64,000 nt of DNA from NCBI GenBank assembly GCA_004794785.1, contig SJOL01006765.1, positions 346,009 through 410,008 on the forward strand, given 5' to 3'. The position numbers and the translations under genes were made by a program. The notes under the pieces were generated by a model. It did no database searches, was not told the origin of the DNA, and saw nothing but the letters and a program-made list of their open reading frames with translations. This document shows positions 23,776-37,227 of this stretch, in pieces. The stretch's first letter is position 1; every line of letters starts with the position of its first letter. The DNA comes from Opisthorchis felineus. Taxonomy: Eukaryota; Platyhelminthes; Trematoda; Opisthorchiida; Opisthorchiidae.

Positions 23776-26700
23776 ATTCATTAACAACTAGATGCTTACA
23801 CTAAATAGATCCGATTATGGACAAATCAATGTGGACACACCATCAGAAGCTTGCATCAGTCTGAGCCCTATTCTATGTGGGTGGGACCGCTAGGACCAAT
23901 GGTGATGCGGACGAATTTTGCAACTGCTTTTCAGTAAATTTGGTCACTCGGAATTTTGGGGCAAGAAGCCAGCGGTCGTGCCTTGAACGTTTCTCTCAGA
24001 ACGTCATTTTCTCAAAAGAGGACTTGGTGGTAAGTTCTACCGCTGCCTGCTGTAGTTTGCTGTTTTCAATCAGTGATAAAATGCGACGTTAGAGAGACGA
24101 GCAATGTCCCAGTCCCAAACCTACATTCCCTGACGTGGAAAACATCAGATTTATTTCACGCTACTCACGGTTGAAAAGTAACACGGATAATTAGTTGACG
24201 TTAATACATGCAATGGACAGATGTACTTGCGCACACCCGTTTTCAGATATTTCGTTGAGGGATTACGGTATGGTCTTGTAGGCGATGCTTCGCACACCTA
24301 TAGATTCCATTTTTCTGGACTGTTTATGATCACTGATCCCCGTTTGTAATTTAACATGCAAACTAACTTCTGTCTGAAGCCACTTCCTACATAAATTCGC
24401 TTTGATGGGAAAAATACCCTGCAGCAAAATATATACCCAAAACAACAAGAAAGTGTCTGCACAAATTATCAACTAATGTTCAGCGGAAGCACACCAACAG
24501 AGGCGTATCAATGTTGATCATGAAAGCAGAAGGGGATATGAAAATTACCTTATTGAATTTACACTGCCCTTTCGGATGCACATTTTCAAACTATTCGAAG
24601 AAATAAAAAATGTCGTTTACCACTCGATAAGTAGAACACTCCAGTTTGAAGGCTGGAAGCCAGATTCACGGGTTCAAACCAGGATTTCAAAAGTAACTCG
24701 TGGAAACAGAATTCCGCGATGGGAACTATTGGATCACCGGAACCATACTTCGTAGAATTCAGTTTCCACACTCTTCACGTATTTCTTACGCAGATAGAAA
24801 ACACCGGGGGGTGAAGATATATACAGCATTTGTAATACAGTCGCATTTCAAAATACTGTAATACTGTCTTCCGTACGCACTTAGACGTTTGCAACGGATT
24901 GTCAAGTCAACCATATGAAACACCATCGTCGTGAATAGCCTCTCTGAGGCCTCTTTGGCAAGCAGTTGGTTTGCAAGAGGTTTGTGTAAATTTGCTTTGG
25001 TAGACTATTGCGTGGTGAATCTGTACAGGGAACACATTGATAAACTCAACCTGAAAAAGTTCGCCATGAAGTCAACTTTCCACTTCAGTTTATTTTTATA
25101 ACCAGAGATTTCTGGACATTTTTTCAACAATTATCAAGTGCCTGGATTGTAAAGTTACAACGTGATGATAATTTTTGAATCCATTTTAAAAATACACACT
25201 CTGAACATCACTGTCATGCTGAAACAGACGGACCCACCCAAAAAAGAAGAAATGGATTATGGCCATGTATTGAACGGGACAACTTGTGGGTTCGGAGGCC
25301 GTTTCGTAGGGTAAAGGTAAAATATATAGTGTGGGTCAAAGAAAAAAAGCGCTGCCGCACCTATATAACGGCATACTTTTAATACGCACTTACGTGATGG
25401 CAATTCCGGAATTCCAGCTTGGCTCTGAGTGCTGAGTCATTACTTCGGCATACGAGTTAATCATCGCTTACTGATAAAGCCCATCCCATTCCTAAATACA
25501 TTCCAGTCTGTGTGGTGCACAGCAACGCTTGGCATATTGATTCAAACAGCATTGTTGAGTAAGCTGCCTTGATAGGCACAAAGGTACGCGTATGAACTGA
25601 CGATTAATTGCTCATTCCATGTATGTCTGAAACAGTGAACAGCTGCCTTCAACAAAATAACGTTGGTTTGAATGGAAATGGTTGAACATACAGAACAAAA
25701 ACATTCGACATTGAAATCAGCGTGAACATGGACTAAGTTTGTAAAGCCTGATGCTTCGTGAGAAATTCTAGAAAACCTCGCCAAAGCTGACAACTTGAAC
25801 AGGAAAAGAATGCTGCAAAAATCAGTATGCTCCAAATGAGAAAAACATGTAATTCGAGACGAATTTATGTTCACCAAAATCAAAGGACAACCAGTGATTT
25901 TGAACAATACTAATGGTTGACTTGGAATAATTGTTAGTCTGAAGGTGACTTTTGGCACCAGAGTGTAGGTAAATCCAAAAACACGTGTGGTCACGAAATC
26001 GTTTTGTTAGTGTATGATGTGACATACCATTCGAATATCATGAAGCTAACATGATGCAGTCTCCGTATAAGCGCGAAAGTAATTATTGTCAGTAGATTCG
26101 CTGAAACTGTTGCATAAAATTATACTTGCGCTTATTAGATGGTGAATGCTTTGGATAAGCATAGATTCTGCTTGGTAGCTACGATGTTCTGTAGTTAATT
26201 AGTCCGCTAGTTACTTCCACCTCAATTAAGTCTGAGTTAGCTTTTATCCAGCAAAAACGTCATGCAGTTCGCAAGGTGACTGTTTCGGACAACCCACGTG
26301 TGATAAATCACACATTTCCGGGCTAAGGAGATAGTGGTTTGTGAGTGATTCGGGTTACTGGATTCTGACGCCGCTTTTTGGTCCCAGAATACACCATAAA
26401 CTATAGAATATTACTTCCTCAAACTGACACACCTACCGCAGTTGTCTGTTTGGCATGACCCCATAATCTGTATGTGGGCCAGTCGCAGAAACTAATCGTT
26501 TTTTATATTGTGTTTAAACGATGTCATCTTCGGTATTGTTCAAACCTGATGCGGTGAGCACTTTGCGAGTCCCGCAATATCTCACTGCCGCAGTTAGGAA
26601 CAGTCACCTTTTGCTCTAATCTGCGGGGAAACCAATGCTGACACCTTACGATCACTTATTCTGATAAAACCAGGTGTCTACGGGGGATTCAGTCCACTCA

Positions 26701-27721
26701 AACAATAAAAGACTAGTACCGGATGACCCGTGAACATAATTATTGATCACTACTTTTCACTGTTGCCACAGTATCCTGAAATCCAACGTTTTATCCATCG
26801 AGATTAAAAAGACTGTTTCCAGTGGTTAGTGAGTATACTTATGCATAAATAAACAAAAGCTGGAAGCCAACAGACTCGACCAGTTTTCATCGGTTTTCGC
26901 GCGGTGACATCAGGAAGTACACAAATCCTGCTGTGAAAAGTGTCTTAATTATGGATGAAGCAGAAACACGGGAACTAACTGAATGCATGGAACTGTGGTA
27001 TTCCATTAAGGGGCCATCTACATGCATTGAAAATGAAGTAGTCTGTCATCCTTGATGGACGGAGCTACAAAGCCTAAGGCTACAGGTGAAACCAGAGACG
27101 AAACTTACGGGAGGTGCACAAAATTCCGAATCAGATGGATAATTCTGGCCCCAATATAAATGCTGCCAACAGTTCAAAGAACCAAGCTTGGCACAGAACC
27201 TGGCCACTGCAAGATTTGTGAGGCCCAAACAAGCGGAAAAATACCTTTATGAAGAAACCGAAACCAGGGAATCAAGCTCCAGAAAGACGGATCACAAAGC
27301 ATTACAAACTGGGAAAAAGCCACTCAAAAAGCAGAAAAATCAATAAAATCTATTGGTCGTGGAAGATCACAACAAATTCACGGTAGACAGACAGAAATGA
27401 GACACAAATAACGAAGGGACTAATGGGAAATGCGACAAAAGCTTCAGCAGGGAAGATATATCTGATCGCATTAGTTTAGGCTGAAAGCGATTGGAATAAG
27501 TCATAAATTGGTGCAACTAATGTCCACTTCAACAACTCGCGAAAGCAGTCAAGTGTCTCCACTTTGATTTGCGATTTTTCTCAGAGAACTGTCATCTTAA
27601 TCTCCGCATCTCGGCGTGGCCGTATGGTTGCATCAAATCCTGATGCGTTTGCATATTGATGGAAGTAGGGTTTCATTTAGATGTAACGCAGTACTCAGGA
27701 GGGTGATGAAAATTTTTGACA

Positions 27722-27763
27722 GCCCACGACCGACTTCGCCCTTCTCAGTGCTCATCAGGTAAG
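27722..27763 (-). ncRNA. Hammerhead ribozyme copy, altered GAAA
   Basis: Minus strand: acttac, CTGATGA, stem II gcac/gggc with one mismatch, GAAG for GAAA, tcggtc, gtgggc. Stem I still pairs with two wobbles. The change in the invariant GAAA suggests low or no activity. Confidence 0.6.
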
Positions 27764-27987
27764 TGCAGAACCCGCGTTTCCGTCAACCTCGTGTTTTACT
27801 TCAACCAAAATTGGATGGAATTCGCCCAGCGATCTCATCTGCATAGGAAGTTAGCTTCAATAGAAGACGCAGCTGAATCCAGCGGAAACCCTTGATTATA
27901 ATGGTCTTCTTCAAATGGATGTGCTGCACCAGACTGTCTCACGTTTCGGTCGATACGATATTGGAGACATAATATGCTACTCCCAAA

Positions 27988-28027
27988 GCCCACGACCAGT
28001 TTCGTTCGTGTTGGGGCTCATCAAAAG
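27988..28027 (-). ncRNA. Hammerhead ribozyme copy, damaged core
   Basis: Minus strand: tTGATGA (first core base changed), gcccc, a long aacacgaac loop in place of stem II, GAAA, ctggtc, gtgggc. Stem II no longer pairs well. Confidence 0.55.
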
Positions 28028-28774
28028 ACCACTATAAATTATAGACTGGGCTGGATTAAGCTGAGTCTCCCGTAAAAACCATTGTTTTGTTTAATTCCAA
28101 AGGTGTCCTGTTATTCTACCTCTGCAAGCTAGCTTATGGAGGCTTTTCCGGGGACTGCGGCACCCAACTCAATTCTATGGGATTTCCTCCGGTTGACCCG
28201 ACGGGCCAGAACTGGTTTGCAGCGTCCATCGAAGTGCCTGATCATGGCTCAACGCTGTTAACGTAACTGAATATCTAAAGTTGTTCCGTAGCTATTCACT
28301 AGCATATCTAATTCGACCACACCAGTCATGAACAGGGATGTTTTGTGGCGATAACAAACCTCAAAGTGAGTCGCCGCTGCAGGTAGGTTTTTCCAGTTTT
28401 GTCCAGTCCATTTTTTACTCGTTCAGGCTTCTTCTTCATAAGGGAACAACTGTGCACGTTCCGCAGTTATCATGCCTGTTGATTGTTAGTTTCTGATTTC
28501 ATAATAAGACATTATTCTCTCGATAAGCCACCACGAATTGCATGTGGAAACTACAGACAAACTAGCTTTTGTAACAGCTTGCAACGCAGTCAAGGCGAAA
28601 ACCGAGTTTTCGAGAGGCGAGTCATTGACGTGGCGGTCAATAGCCCTCGCGGTCATCGACGTAGCTCGGACCGTGTAATCTTTCGTAATCAGTCTTTGCG
28701 AATTTCGAATTCACCGATATCCTTTGTTAAGTTAATTATCCATGTGGTGGCTTGTTTGATTATAATTTACCACA

Positions 28775-29027
28775 GAATTTGATGCTAAATTCTTTCCGAA
28801 TCTTACAATCTGGTGAGGAGATACTCATTATTAAGGAAGGAAGTGACTCTGGCGGCAAACCCCCTGATCGGATTATCTTCACCAATAAATGTTTTGATAC
28901 AAGAGAATGCTTTGAAGATGCCCTGTATTCGATCTGTTCGGAATCACTGGTCACACAGCAGGATTACATCATATCCGGCATATTCAGTATATTCCAAAAA
29001 AACAGTCTGAGTATTGTAAAGAGGTAA
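28775..29027 (+). other. Possible plus-strand exon
   Basis: After the acceptor-like ataatttaccacag comes NLMLNSFRILQSGEEILIIK, then PPDRIIFTNKCFDTRECFED and ALYSICSESL, ending at TAA. The composition is that of a soluble protein, but no partner exon was found and the frame is short enough to be chance. Confidence 0.25.
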
Positions 29028-29240
29028 ACCCATTTGATGCACTACCTTCGGACTCAAAGCTATGAAAACAAATAGAGGCGATAGAATGACGGATTTCGTT
29101 TTATGATCATTAAAATCAAGGTCACGCTCAAATCCTCCGACCTCGTAGACCAAGATTGCCCTGGGGACATTGAGTAGCTTACAGTGATCGGAAGTGGCAT
29201 GTTTGAACCTCATGACATTCCGGTGCTTCGTAAATTTTTA

Positions 29241-29359
29241 ATTGATTGACTGGTTGATTGACTGACTGACTAAGTAGGTGAGTCAGTGGGTGAGTGAGTG
29301 AATGGGTGCGTGAGCGAGGAGGCGAGTGGGTGAGTGAGTGAGTGAGTAAGTGAGTGAGC
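29241..29359. repeat. Imperfect (GTGA)/(GACT) microsatellite
   Basis: Starts as attgattgactg/gactgactgac and passes into gtgagtgagtg with scattered changes. It creates a Leu-Thr-His-Ser frame on the minus strand that is not a gene. Confidence 0.95.
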
Positions 29360-32300
29360 ATCGGCAGCATATCGGTTAGAGTATCAGTATCGTATCGGTT
29401 AGAATATCCCAATGTAAACCGGGTGAATAAGTCACTTTGTTGGTCCGCAGATATCACGCAATTTGAACCTGAGCATAAGTGTATTTCGCAAGAATGTGCA
29501 CTAGAATGTTGTTCGGTGTGACACAGAGCAGTATGTCATCTGTCGTTTATTTCCGTTCCTGTAGCAAGCATTGTGATTTTTTTCGGATGGCCCACTCAGT
29601 ACAAGCGGTGACCATCCAAAGTAAGCGCGTGCATGGAGACTTCGTCAGGAAGTTAAGGTTTGCGACGCGAAGCTTATTCATTTATATTTATTGTGAAGAA
29701 AGGTACTCAAGGATCAAACAGTAGGGAACATCACAACAGAAGTATCACAGGCTGCCAACTCAGATTTACTAGCTGAGCGCCACCGTAAGCGACTGATCTC
29801 ATAATCGGTACGAATTTACTATCCTCAAATTCGACGTGCTCTCCGTCACTTGACCCAACAAGAAACTTATTATAAGAACGTGCAGGAGCATTTTTGGACA
29901 TGTCAGAGCCACAACATGGATGAAAGTTAATGAGGCGGTGATATCGAATAGTGTAACACAAGATAACCACATCTTCACTGGGGCTTTAGATACAATCTGG
30001 TTTTTAAGATGCTGCTGCATTTAACAACTTAGTAAATGTGGGAGCTTCGAAGCAATGGGAATTATTTATCGAGTTGAATGGTACTGGCCCTTTTTTAAAT
30101 TTTGGCAAGGTGACAAGTTCGTTTGACACCATTTACATTATAACCAATAACTTACTTTATCACACCACACACGTGTCTCGCTCACGCATGTGCAAAACCA
30201 GGGATTATCAAAAACTGGAAGTTAGAAATTCTGCCACTCACTTACGAGTGCCCAATTGCAACTGAAATTATTTCATTCTTTTGGTACGTTTGGAAAACAC
30301 GAAGAGTGGTTTTTGCCGGCAACACCTAGTGAATGCGTCGATATGGACGAAATACATGAGGGAATGTTTTTTGAAGATCTGTCATCACTTTGCGAACATA
30401 AATACAGTTGAACTCTTGAAGGCTTCTTCATCGTGACTAGGTTTCTGCGAATAAGGCTGGTGAGAGGTTGAGTAACCTTGGTGGAACACTACTTACCTGG
30501 TTGCTGAAGATGACCCACACAAGCGTATTAGCCAACTGCGGCTGATCTGTTTGAAGTTCGGTCCACTGTCCAAAACTACTGACACGCTTAAGTTTTCACC
30601 TCATGTGTCACTTTTTAACAATTTGGCCGTGAATTTGAAACTAGGCAAGGCCGCTGATTTTCATTTCACTACTCAGTGTGGTTGGATTAAATAAAGAAGA
30701 ATTGAGTCACCATTGAGCACACACTATTTGTGTCCGTTACGGACATTGAAGCGGTTCATTTGCTCCATGTGTCAAATTACTGATCCATGCACCAAACACA
30801 TCACAGCCTTTCAATCTGTATTCAGTTTAGTCTCTGAGCCGTCCAGAAAACATGGTTTCCGTCAATTTCTTCACAAAACGGGGCTCACCGAAATTTAATA
30901 TACCTGACCTAGTCGGTACCTAAACCCAAAAATCTGACAAATGGGGCTTACCTATTACCACAATTCCAGCGGTAAAGCAGAACACCCCGCACGCTCCAAA
31001 GTTATCACGTTCGATCAGGCGAATATGCTCACGCTCAAACTATGTGACTGAATTGCTGACCTTCGGGAACGACGACCGTGTGACTGTTCCGTTTGTGTCG
31101 GCCACCTGGTGCACGTGTTCGAACTTTCTGTTCTCTTAATGCCACGGACGCTTTAAACCTGGTGGAAAATTTTTGATTCTGTTTTGGAATCCTCCGAAAG
31201 GTTCCAAGCACCACTTGACTATGAAGATCTGACAGCCGGAGCACTGAATCCAAAATAGACAGGTTGTTTACTGGCCTCGAGCAAACTGCTCATGTAGTTC
31301 AGGGGTAAACGCATCAGTCCGTTCAGACGTGGTAATTAGAGTATATCTGACATGCACTGGTGAGGTAGTGGTAACCCGCTTGCTCCATATACCTAATGTT
31401 TTGGTTTCAAGTGCCGATAAGAAGAGAATGTGCACTGCTAGGCAGCATTAGTGAGTGCAAAACACGGGACCAAATCCTTCTAATTTGATGTGTGCCAGTC
31501 GGAATCCACATGTTGGGACAGAAGATGGACTGATCAGACGAATGTGGACACGTTCTGTACATCTCAGAACTACTCAAAACTAACAGCTTGTTCAGTTTGT
31601 TGACGTACCGATCAGCTTTTGCAAACAAGTCGTATTTATGGAACTTTATGATTCGTCTTCTGGTATTACACAGCACGTGACCAAAGAAGCAGTTGGTATT
31701 CATAGGTTTGATCGAAAGACTTCGACTTTTTACGTGTTCATTGGCTATCTGGCATGGATTTGGCACAGTGAATAAGACTGGAAGAGATTGTTCATAGCCG
31801 AAATGTTGCAAAGTATGTAACCAGTCAACGACAATTCAAATCAGTCTGCCCTCCCAAATGTTTGTTGCCTGATCAAGCAATGGGTGAACATAGACCAGTT
31901 TCAGTTTGATTGCAGCTGATAGTTAATGTTTTTTTTACAAATGGAATGGGAACCTTCTGTAACCCCTTTGGTCTAACTTCCAGTTTTTGATTTTACCTTC
32001 ATTTTTAAACGTATCCAAAATCCAAACCCTTCTGGGAGCGACGGAGAAAGGTTTTCAACGAACTCAAGTTCAAAAAACATATGATAAACGGGTATGTGGT
32101 GTACAAACAAATTGAGTAGGCCAAAGAAGCGATATGTGTAGGTTGAAGCAAGGTTGTTCAAAAATCAGCATGGTAATATTATTATGGGGACCGACTAATG
32201 GGGTGAAGGAAGGCCTAAAATGTAATGCGAAATACGTATGTTTCTTTCCATTTCAATAAATCAGTAGGGAAACCATATTTGGAATAAAATATCGCCAATC

Positions 32301-34570
32301 GCTGTAGCCAGCAAAGACGTTAATGAAGCCTGCTAATGATAAAACAGTAACAAATAAAAAAACAACGCTTTTTCCAATCAAGGGCTTAAATATAGTCGAA
32401 AGCTGGAAATCTTGTGGAAGCAACATAATGTATGTGTTCCACACTCGAAACTAGGTCATGGGAACAAGCCATCCTGAAGAAATATCGGGTCAAGGGTAAG
32501 TAGCTGAAGGGAAAAACTATAGGGACACTTTTGGTTGGGGTTCATTTTAATTCAGCTTTGAGTAGGACAAACTGACCAATAATGCGAACACGGTTCAGGT
32601 CGCCCGCAGGACATGTTAGAGGGAGTGGTTGACTCAACATTTCGGTTGCATTGGCTCTCACCTGAATAATTTGGATAAAAAACCAAAACGGAAATTAAAT
32701 TGCAATCAAAATTATGTGTTCATAATTAAAACCATCATTAAGGTGAAGAGAATAGATGAGTATCAACGGAAAGACACCCTATCCATAGATTTCGAAATAC
32801 CAGTTGCAGACACTTTGGGAGGAATGATACATAATGGTATTTCCCTATGTGTGACACGCCTGATATGACCCTGGTATGACATGCCTCAATCGGCTCAGGG
32901 TCACAATTGGATTTACACTTTAGTGTTTTGGACTGCTGGCTTCAGTGTGCAGTCCCGTTATCCGAATTCTTTATTCATCGGTTATACAAGATCGCCGCAA
33001 TCCCTATGTGCCTCAGTCTACAGCTGATGGCTATCCTGATGTAATGGCACTGATGGAGTGACGGTAATCTGTGAACACAGCATCTCCTGAAGACTGAGAA
33101 ATTTGAGTACTTTAGCAAATTAGTTTTCATCCATTGTGTTAAAAGTGGGCCATGCTATTTGCATTTAACTTAAATGCAAAGCGCACAATAGAAAGGACAT
33201 ATTTAGTCTAATGAATCTAGCCATTGTCATGCAAAGAGTTTCTCGTTCGTGTGGGCTGCCTTAATGTTCGCTGTCTGATTACAGAAACAGCGTAAGAAAA
33301 AAATGCTTGGTTGTCCACCTCCTAATTACCTAAATATATAAATTGCCAAGAACACAAATTTAACTGGAATGCACTGGGAACACAAACAAATGGTCGACGA
33401 CTGCTTTGTGTCAAGGTTATTATCGTTGTCTATGATCACCTGTCACCCTTTCCTGACCACTTGGTGAACATGATACGGACTAACGGCTTTAAACTGGCCA
33501 TTTTATCAAACGCAACGTTGCAATATACTCCGTCTACGGCCATTGTTTCATTTTGTTCTAGTAGCATCATAAGCCTATTTTCAACACTTCTATAGCTTTC
33601 CTCTTCGTCTTTTTGGCTTCCTGTGTGGATTCCGGTTATCCATCTTTGTTGGTGATTTCAACAGTCGGAGTATGCAGTCCTTTAGCGCTCAAGTAAGTTC
33701 GTCGGTAGATCTCGGGTCGAATGTTTTTGAACAAAATTGATTTTATCTCGACAAACAATTAAGAACATACAACAGCTGTATATTTGTCTTGTGCCCGAGG
33801 ATGTACTGTAAATCTCTTGGGAGCATCCGGCCATAAAGACATACACCAACCGCAGCGTGCGTGGCGCTACAATCTTTGCTATGCTTTCAGTTACTATCAA
33901 TTCTACTGACCACATCACCTTAAGATAACCCGCTCTATGCGCGGCTTTCCGTTGAGCATCTTAGATGTTGTTCCGTTCTGTCTTGCAGAAACTTACAGGA
34001 AATCATGTTCAACTGAACAGATTTTAAAGGACAAAGAAACCGGTCTGTAAAACCCAACGGTCTGACAAATATAAACACTGAGCTTTTCAGGAGGGGATGA
34101 GCTCATGTAGCTGAGTAAACCCTATCTTATAACAAGAGCTGCCGAGCAACGTGAGGTGTTCTGAATCAATGTTGTCTTAAGGTTGACCCAGAGAACTAAC
34201 AACCCATTCAACATTTTCACCCTTGCTCAAGTCCAAGTTCACTGTTATATTGAAGTTCTTTGCCACCTTAGGCCACTGCTATTGGACGTTACGGGTTTGT
34301 AAATCGACTACCGAAGTTTAGCCAAACAGGTCATGTGTCACATACCTCCTACCACCAACGATGCATAAGTACTTTACAGAAGACTGATCAAAATATGGTA
34401 GAAACATTTCATGTTTAATTGGTAAAATGCAACCTACATACAGTAAAGAATGGTAGGCCGTTAATTCTCCCAGCTAGTACCTTTGTTCTAGAGTGGCTAT
34501 TCCGCTACCGACAATTTTTCTTTTTAAACTTAAGAGCCTTCGCCATTCGGTATCTTAAATTAAGTTGGGT
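29360..34570. other. No supported gene
   Basis: Holds the diverged repeat at 31.0-31.25 kb and isolated frames (134 codons at 31407-31811 minus, 79 codons at 32629-32868 plus), none with splice support. Confidence 0.5.
31035..31253 (-). repeat. Second copy of the 10.5-kb repeat
   Basis: The minus-strand frame includes TRFKASVALREQKV, parallel to GRFQASVAQPNWDV at 10.7 kb, with matching DNA around it. More diverged than the first copy, and its 5' part has no match there. Confidence 0.45.
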
Positions 34571-34647
34571 GGAAACATCACAAATGAGAGATTCGGGTGG
34601 GTTCCAGGTGAGCCTCTCGCAAAACTAAATTTGTTTGCAAATGAGTG
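34571..34647 (+). repeat. Fragment of the ribozyme repeat without the ribozyme
   Basis: Matches the middle of the unit: aaacatcacaaatgagag, ggtgggttccaggtgagcc, ctcgcaaaac and gtttgcaaatgagtg. It stops before the ribozyme. Confidence 0.75.
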
Positions 34648-35940
34648 GTGCTAAGATTGGTGGCGTTTTACTGGACTGTTGTCCCACTATTTAGGATAAG
34701 GTGATCCAAGTCAAAATAACTCCTATGTCTTGTTAAACTCCCGTTTCATTTCCAAATGCCTTAAATCCCCACCAAACGTTCAAATACTTGTGCGCTTTGG
34801 GTGTATTTTAAGTGACTTCCACAACATTCCAACGGACGATAAGATGATCTCTATCTAATTTTAGGTCCACGATGTTTGAACGTCAATTACATTTTTGTTG
34901 GCTCAGTGTGCTGAACTTAATCGAAAAACTAAGTTTTCAGTCTTGGGCACTTACTACTCTTATAACTGACAATGGGTCTACCATTCATTCCTCCGGTTTC
35001 AAAGGGCAGGACTTGATTGTAGAAATCCCTCAGTTGCTCACTGCATCCGAAACGCCGGATTATGACATCCTATTTTACTGCCCTACCTTTTGCCTTCGAA
35101 AGTTTCCATGAGAAAAAAATACGTTTTGGTTCTCAGGTCTCACATTTGTTCAGCCGGATGCACTGGACTGAAAGAAACTCCATGGTTGGAGGATTCGACT
35201 ACAAAAACAGTTTCTAAAGGGGAAAGCTATCCTTTCGCACCGCTGAAACAACTAGGGGCATATACGCCCGTGTTTAGAGACACCTTTGTCTAATTTTACT
35301 CAACCGAACGATTTTTCTCTGTGTTGAGCCTGTGCTGTGGTTACCTTTGATCACTAGCCAAAACTTAGTGGGTTTCTTTCCATCAATCACTAGCTCCGTT
35401 TTTTAACCTCTAAAAGCTCACTAGGCTACAACTGACTTCGCCAGATGTGCATCTCATTTGCATCCCGTAGTTACCTTGTGTTATAAGGTACACGGTGACC
35501 GGTTAGTTTTGCAAGGTTGTTGTAAATGGGTCCACAAAACGGTGCGGAATCCTTGAAACAACAATAGGTGAATACATTTAATCTAGTAGAATAACTTGTT
35601 TCACATTCTTCTTTGATCAAAGAATTATCATAAAGGTGAAAACTTAGAGCTTCAAATCAACTCAGATGTTTTACGATACCTGTCGTACTTTCGAGCTACC
35701 AGAGCCTTAGTGGTCCATCTGAGTGACCTGGTCGTTACCTAACCTAATCCTTACTATACGAGCGCTGTTGTTGTTAACCATTGAAACGGCTACCCGATGC
35801 AGATAAGACAGCTGCTGTCTCATGTCCCTTTTTCCATGATACGCACAGTAAAATGGACAATGAAAAGGGGTTAAATCTAGTGACACAACACAAGGTTGCT
35901 GAAAACTCTTTGATAGCCTACCAGTGGTCTGGCCCAACTT

Positions 35941-36160
35941 GGAGCCCATCAAGTGGGTGTAGTCCCCAAGAAGGGCAAAACTGATCGGGGGCTGTCGAAA
36001 AGTTTTCAGCAACAATATAAATTAGTACCTTAGACATTATTTCAAATGAAACATGGGGCTATATTTTTTCAGTACATTCAACTGAAAAATGTCGTAAATG
36101 GAGTTTGAATTGAAGCCATAGTTGACATCAGCGTGTTTTGCATGTGAGTATATTTCGAGG
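35941..36160. repeat. Chimeric ribozyme repeat
   Basis: gagcccatcaagtgggtgta (35942-35961) is the minus-oriented start of the ribozyme. It is fused to the plus-oriented rest, ccccaagaagggcaaaactg then atcgggggctgtcg, so stem II has been rejoined in the opposite orientation. A diverged plus-oriented unit follows to about 36160 (gaaacatggggc, tcagtacattcaactg, gcatgtgagtatatttcg). Confidence 0.6.
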
Positions 36161-37227
36161 ATGAACTACATTTATGTCTGTCTTACTGAGGATGAATCCT
36201 TCCATTATCCAATACCTCCTCATAGCTACCTACAGTGTTCAAAGATTTTGTGTCATACTTCTCCACGTCGAATTGAACCTATTCCCTTTTGCCTGTCCTT
36301 TCTCAGTTAGTCAAAACTTCTGCAGCTGAGATGTACACAGCAGCAAAGCAATACAGCTAGATATGTGTGAGCTAGGACGAGTCTACTGGTACGTTGTTCA
36401 CAAAAAGTATGCCTAATAGAATGGCATTGAAATCTAGAAGACAAGAGGCTCTTCATTCTAGAAACCTACAGATTTTACCTGGGAATAGGTCAACGTGCAC
36501 TTTTGATATACCGTTGTGACACCAGATCGCTTTGGTTAGATATTCACGTTATATACTGTTCAATTATAAACCGCACCTGAATACTTGTCTGGTGAATGAG
36601 GAGCTCGCAGACGCAAACAGTCACGAAAGTTGGACTACCCGCTCTATTCACTCCGGACATCACATATCCCCACTACGCGTGAGTTCGGGTATCTGAGTAA
36701 ATGTCTGGATACCAAAAAAGGGATTTCACACCAAAGGATAGGGAATTCGACATTGGCTATCCATTCTACAAAAACTTACCTCACACTAGAAAAATCTTGT
36801 GGGAATCAACTATACTTTGACCGTTGTAGATTATATGTTGCTTCCGATTACCAACTTCAGACAGTAGAAACACAGTGAAGTCACCAACCAACACCCACGT
36901 CTGCTGGTGTGGTGTTTGTTCGCTGTTCATTAGAGCAAATACGTACCCACGTACCCATAACTCCTTAGCGAAATAGTTCGCAGTCAGAAGGGAAACGCAA
37001 AGTGTTTTCATTTGTAGCTTGAGAGGAACGCGGATGAAAATGCCAAAAATACGACTAATCTAGTCCATGGGTTGGGCGTACTTTGCAAGGTAGTATTAAC
37101 GGCCACGTTTTTCAGGCAGTTATACTGGTAGCAAGTCACACTCAACAGTTATCGCTTAGTGGTCCAACTAAATATGCCATCGAAGTAATTGTTATTATCG
37201 CTACCGAATACCGTATTTGAAATTCAG

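Larger units (their letters stand above)
19901..27705. other. Gene-poor stretch with ribozyme repeat and SINE
   Basis: Besides the repeats at 21.8, 22.6 and 23.7 kb, only short frames. The 150-codon minus-strand frame at 25542-25994 has no protein-like character. Confidence 0.5.
27706..28093 (-). repeat. Ribozyme repeat, tandem minus copies plus inverted end
   Basis: Two minus-oriented ribozyme regions 266 bp apart (27722-27763 and 27988-28027), with diverged unit sequence between them. 28047-28093 (ggctggattaagctgagtctc, then ccgtaaaaaccattg) is in the plus orientation, giving a minus-then-plus end. Confidence 0.7.

Noticed and set aside
25542..25994. 150-codon minus-strand open frame
   Set aside because: Cys/Phe/Leu/Ser-rich text with no domain character, no splice support, and a length expected a few times by chance in a window of this size.
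29179..29457. Frame with repeated Leu-Thr-His-Ser
   Set aside because: Translation of the GTGA microsatellite.
31407..31811. 134-codon minus-strand frame
   Set aside because: No recognisable domain, no convincing splice sites, and length within chance.
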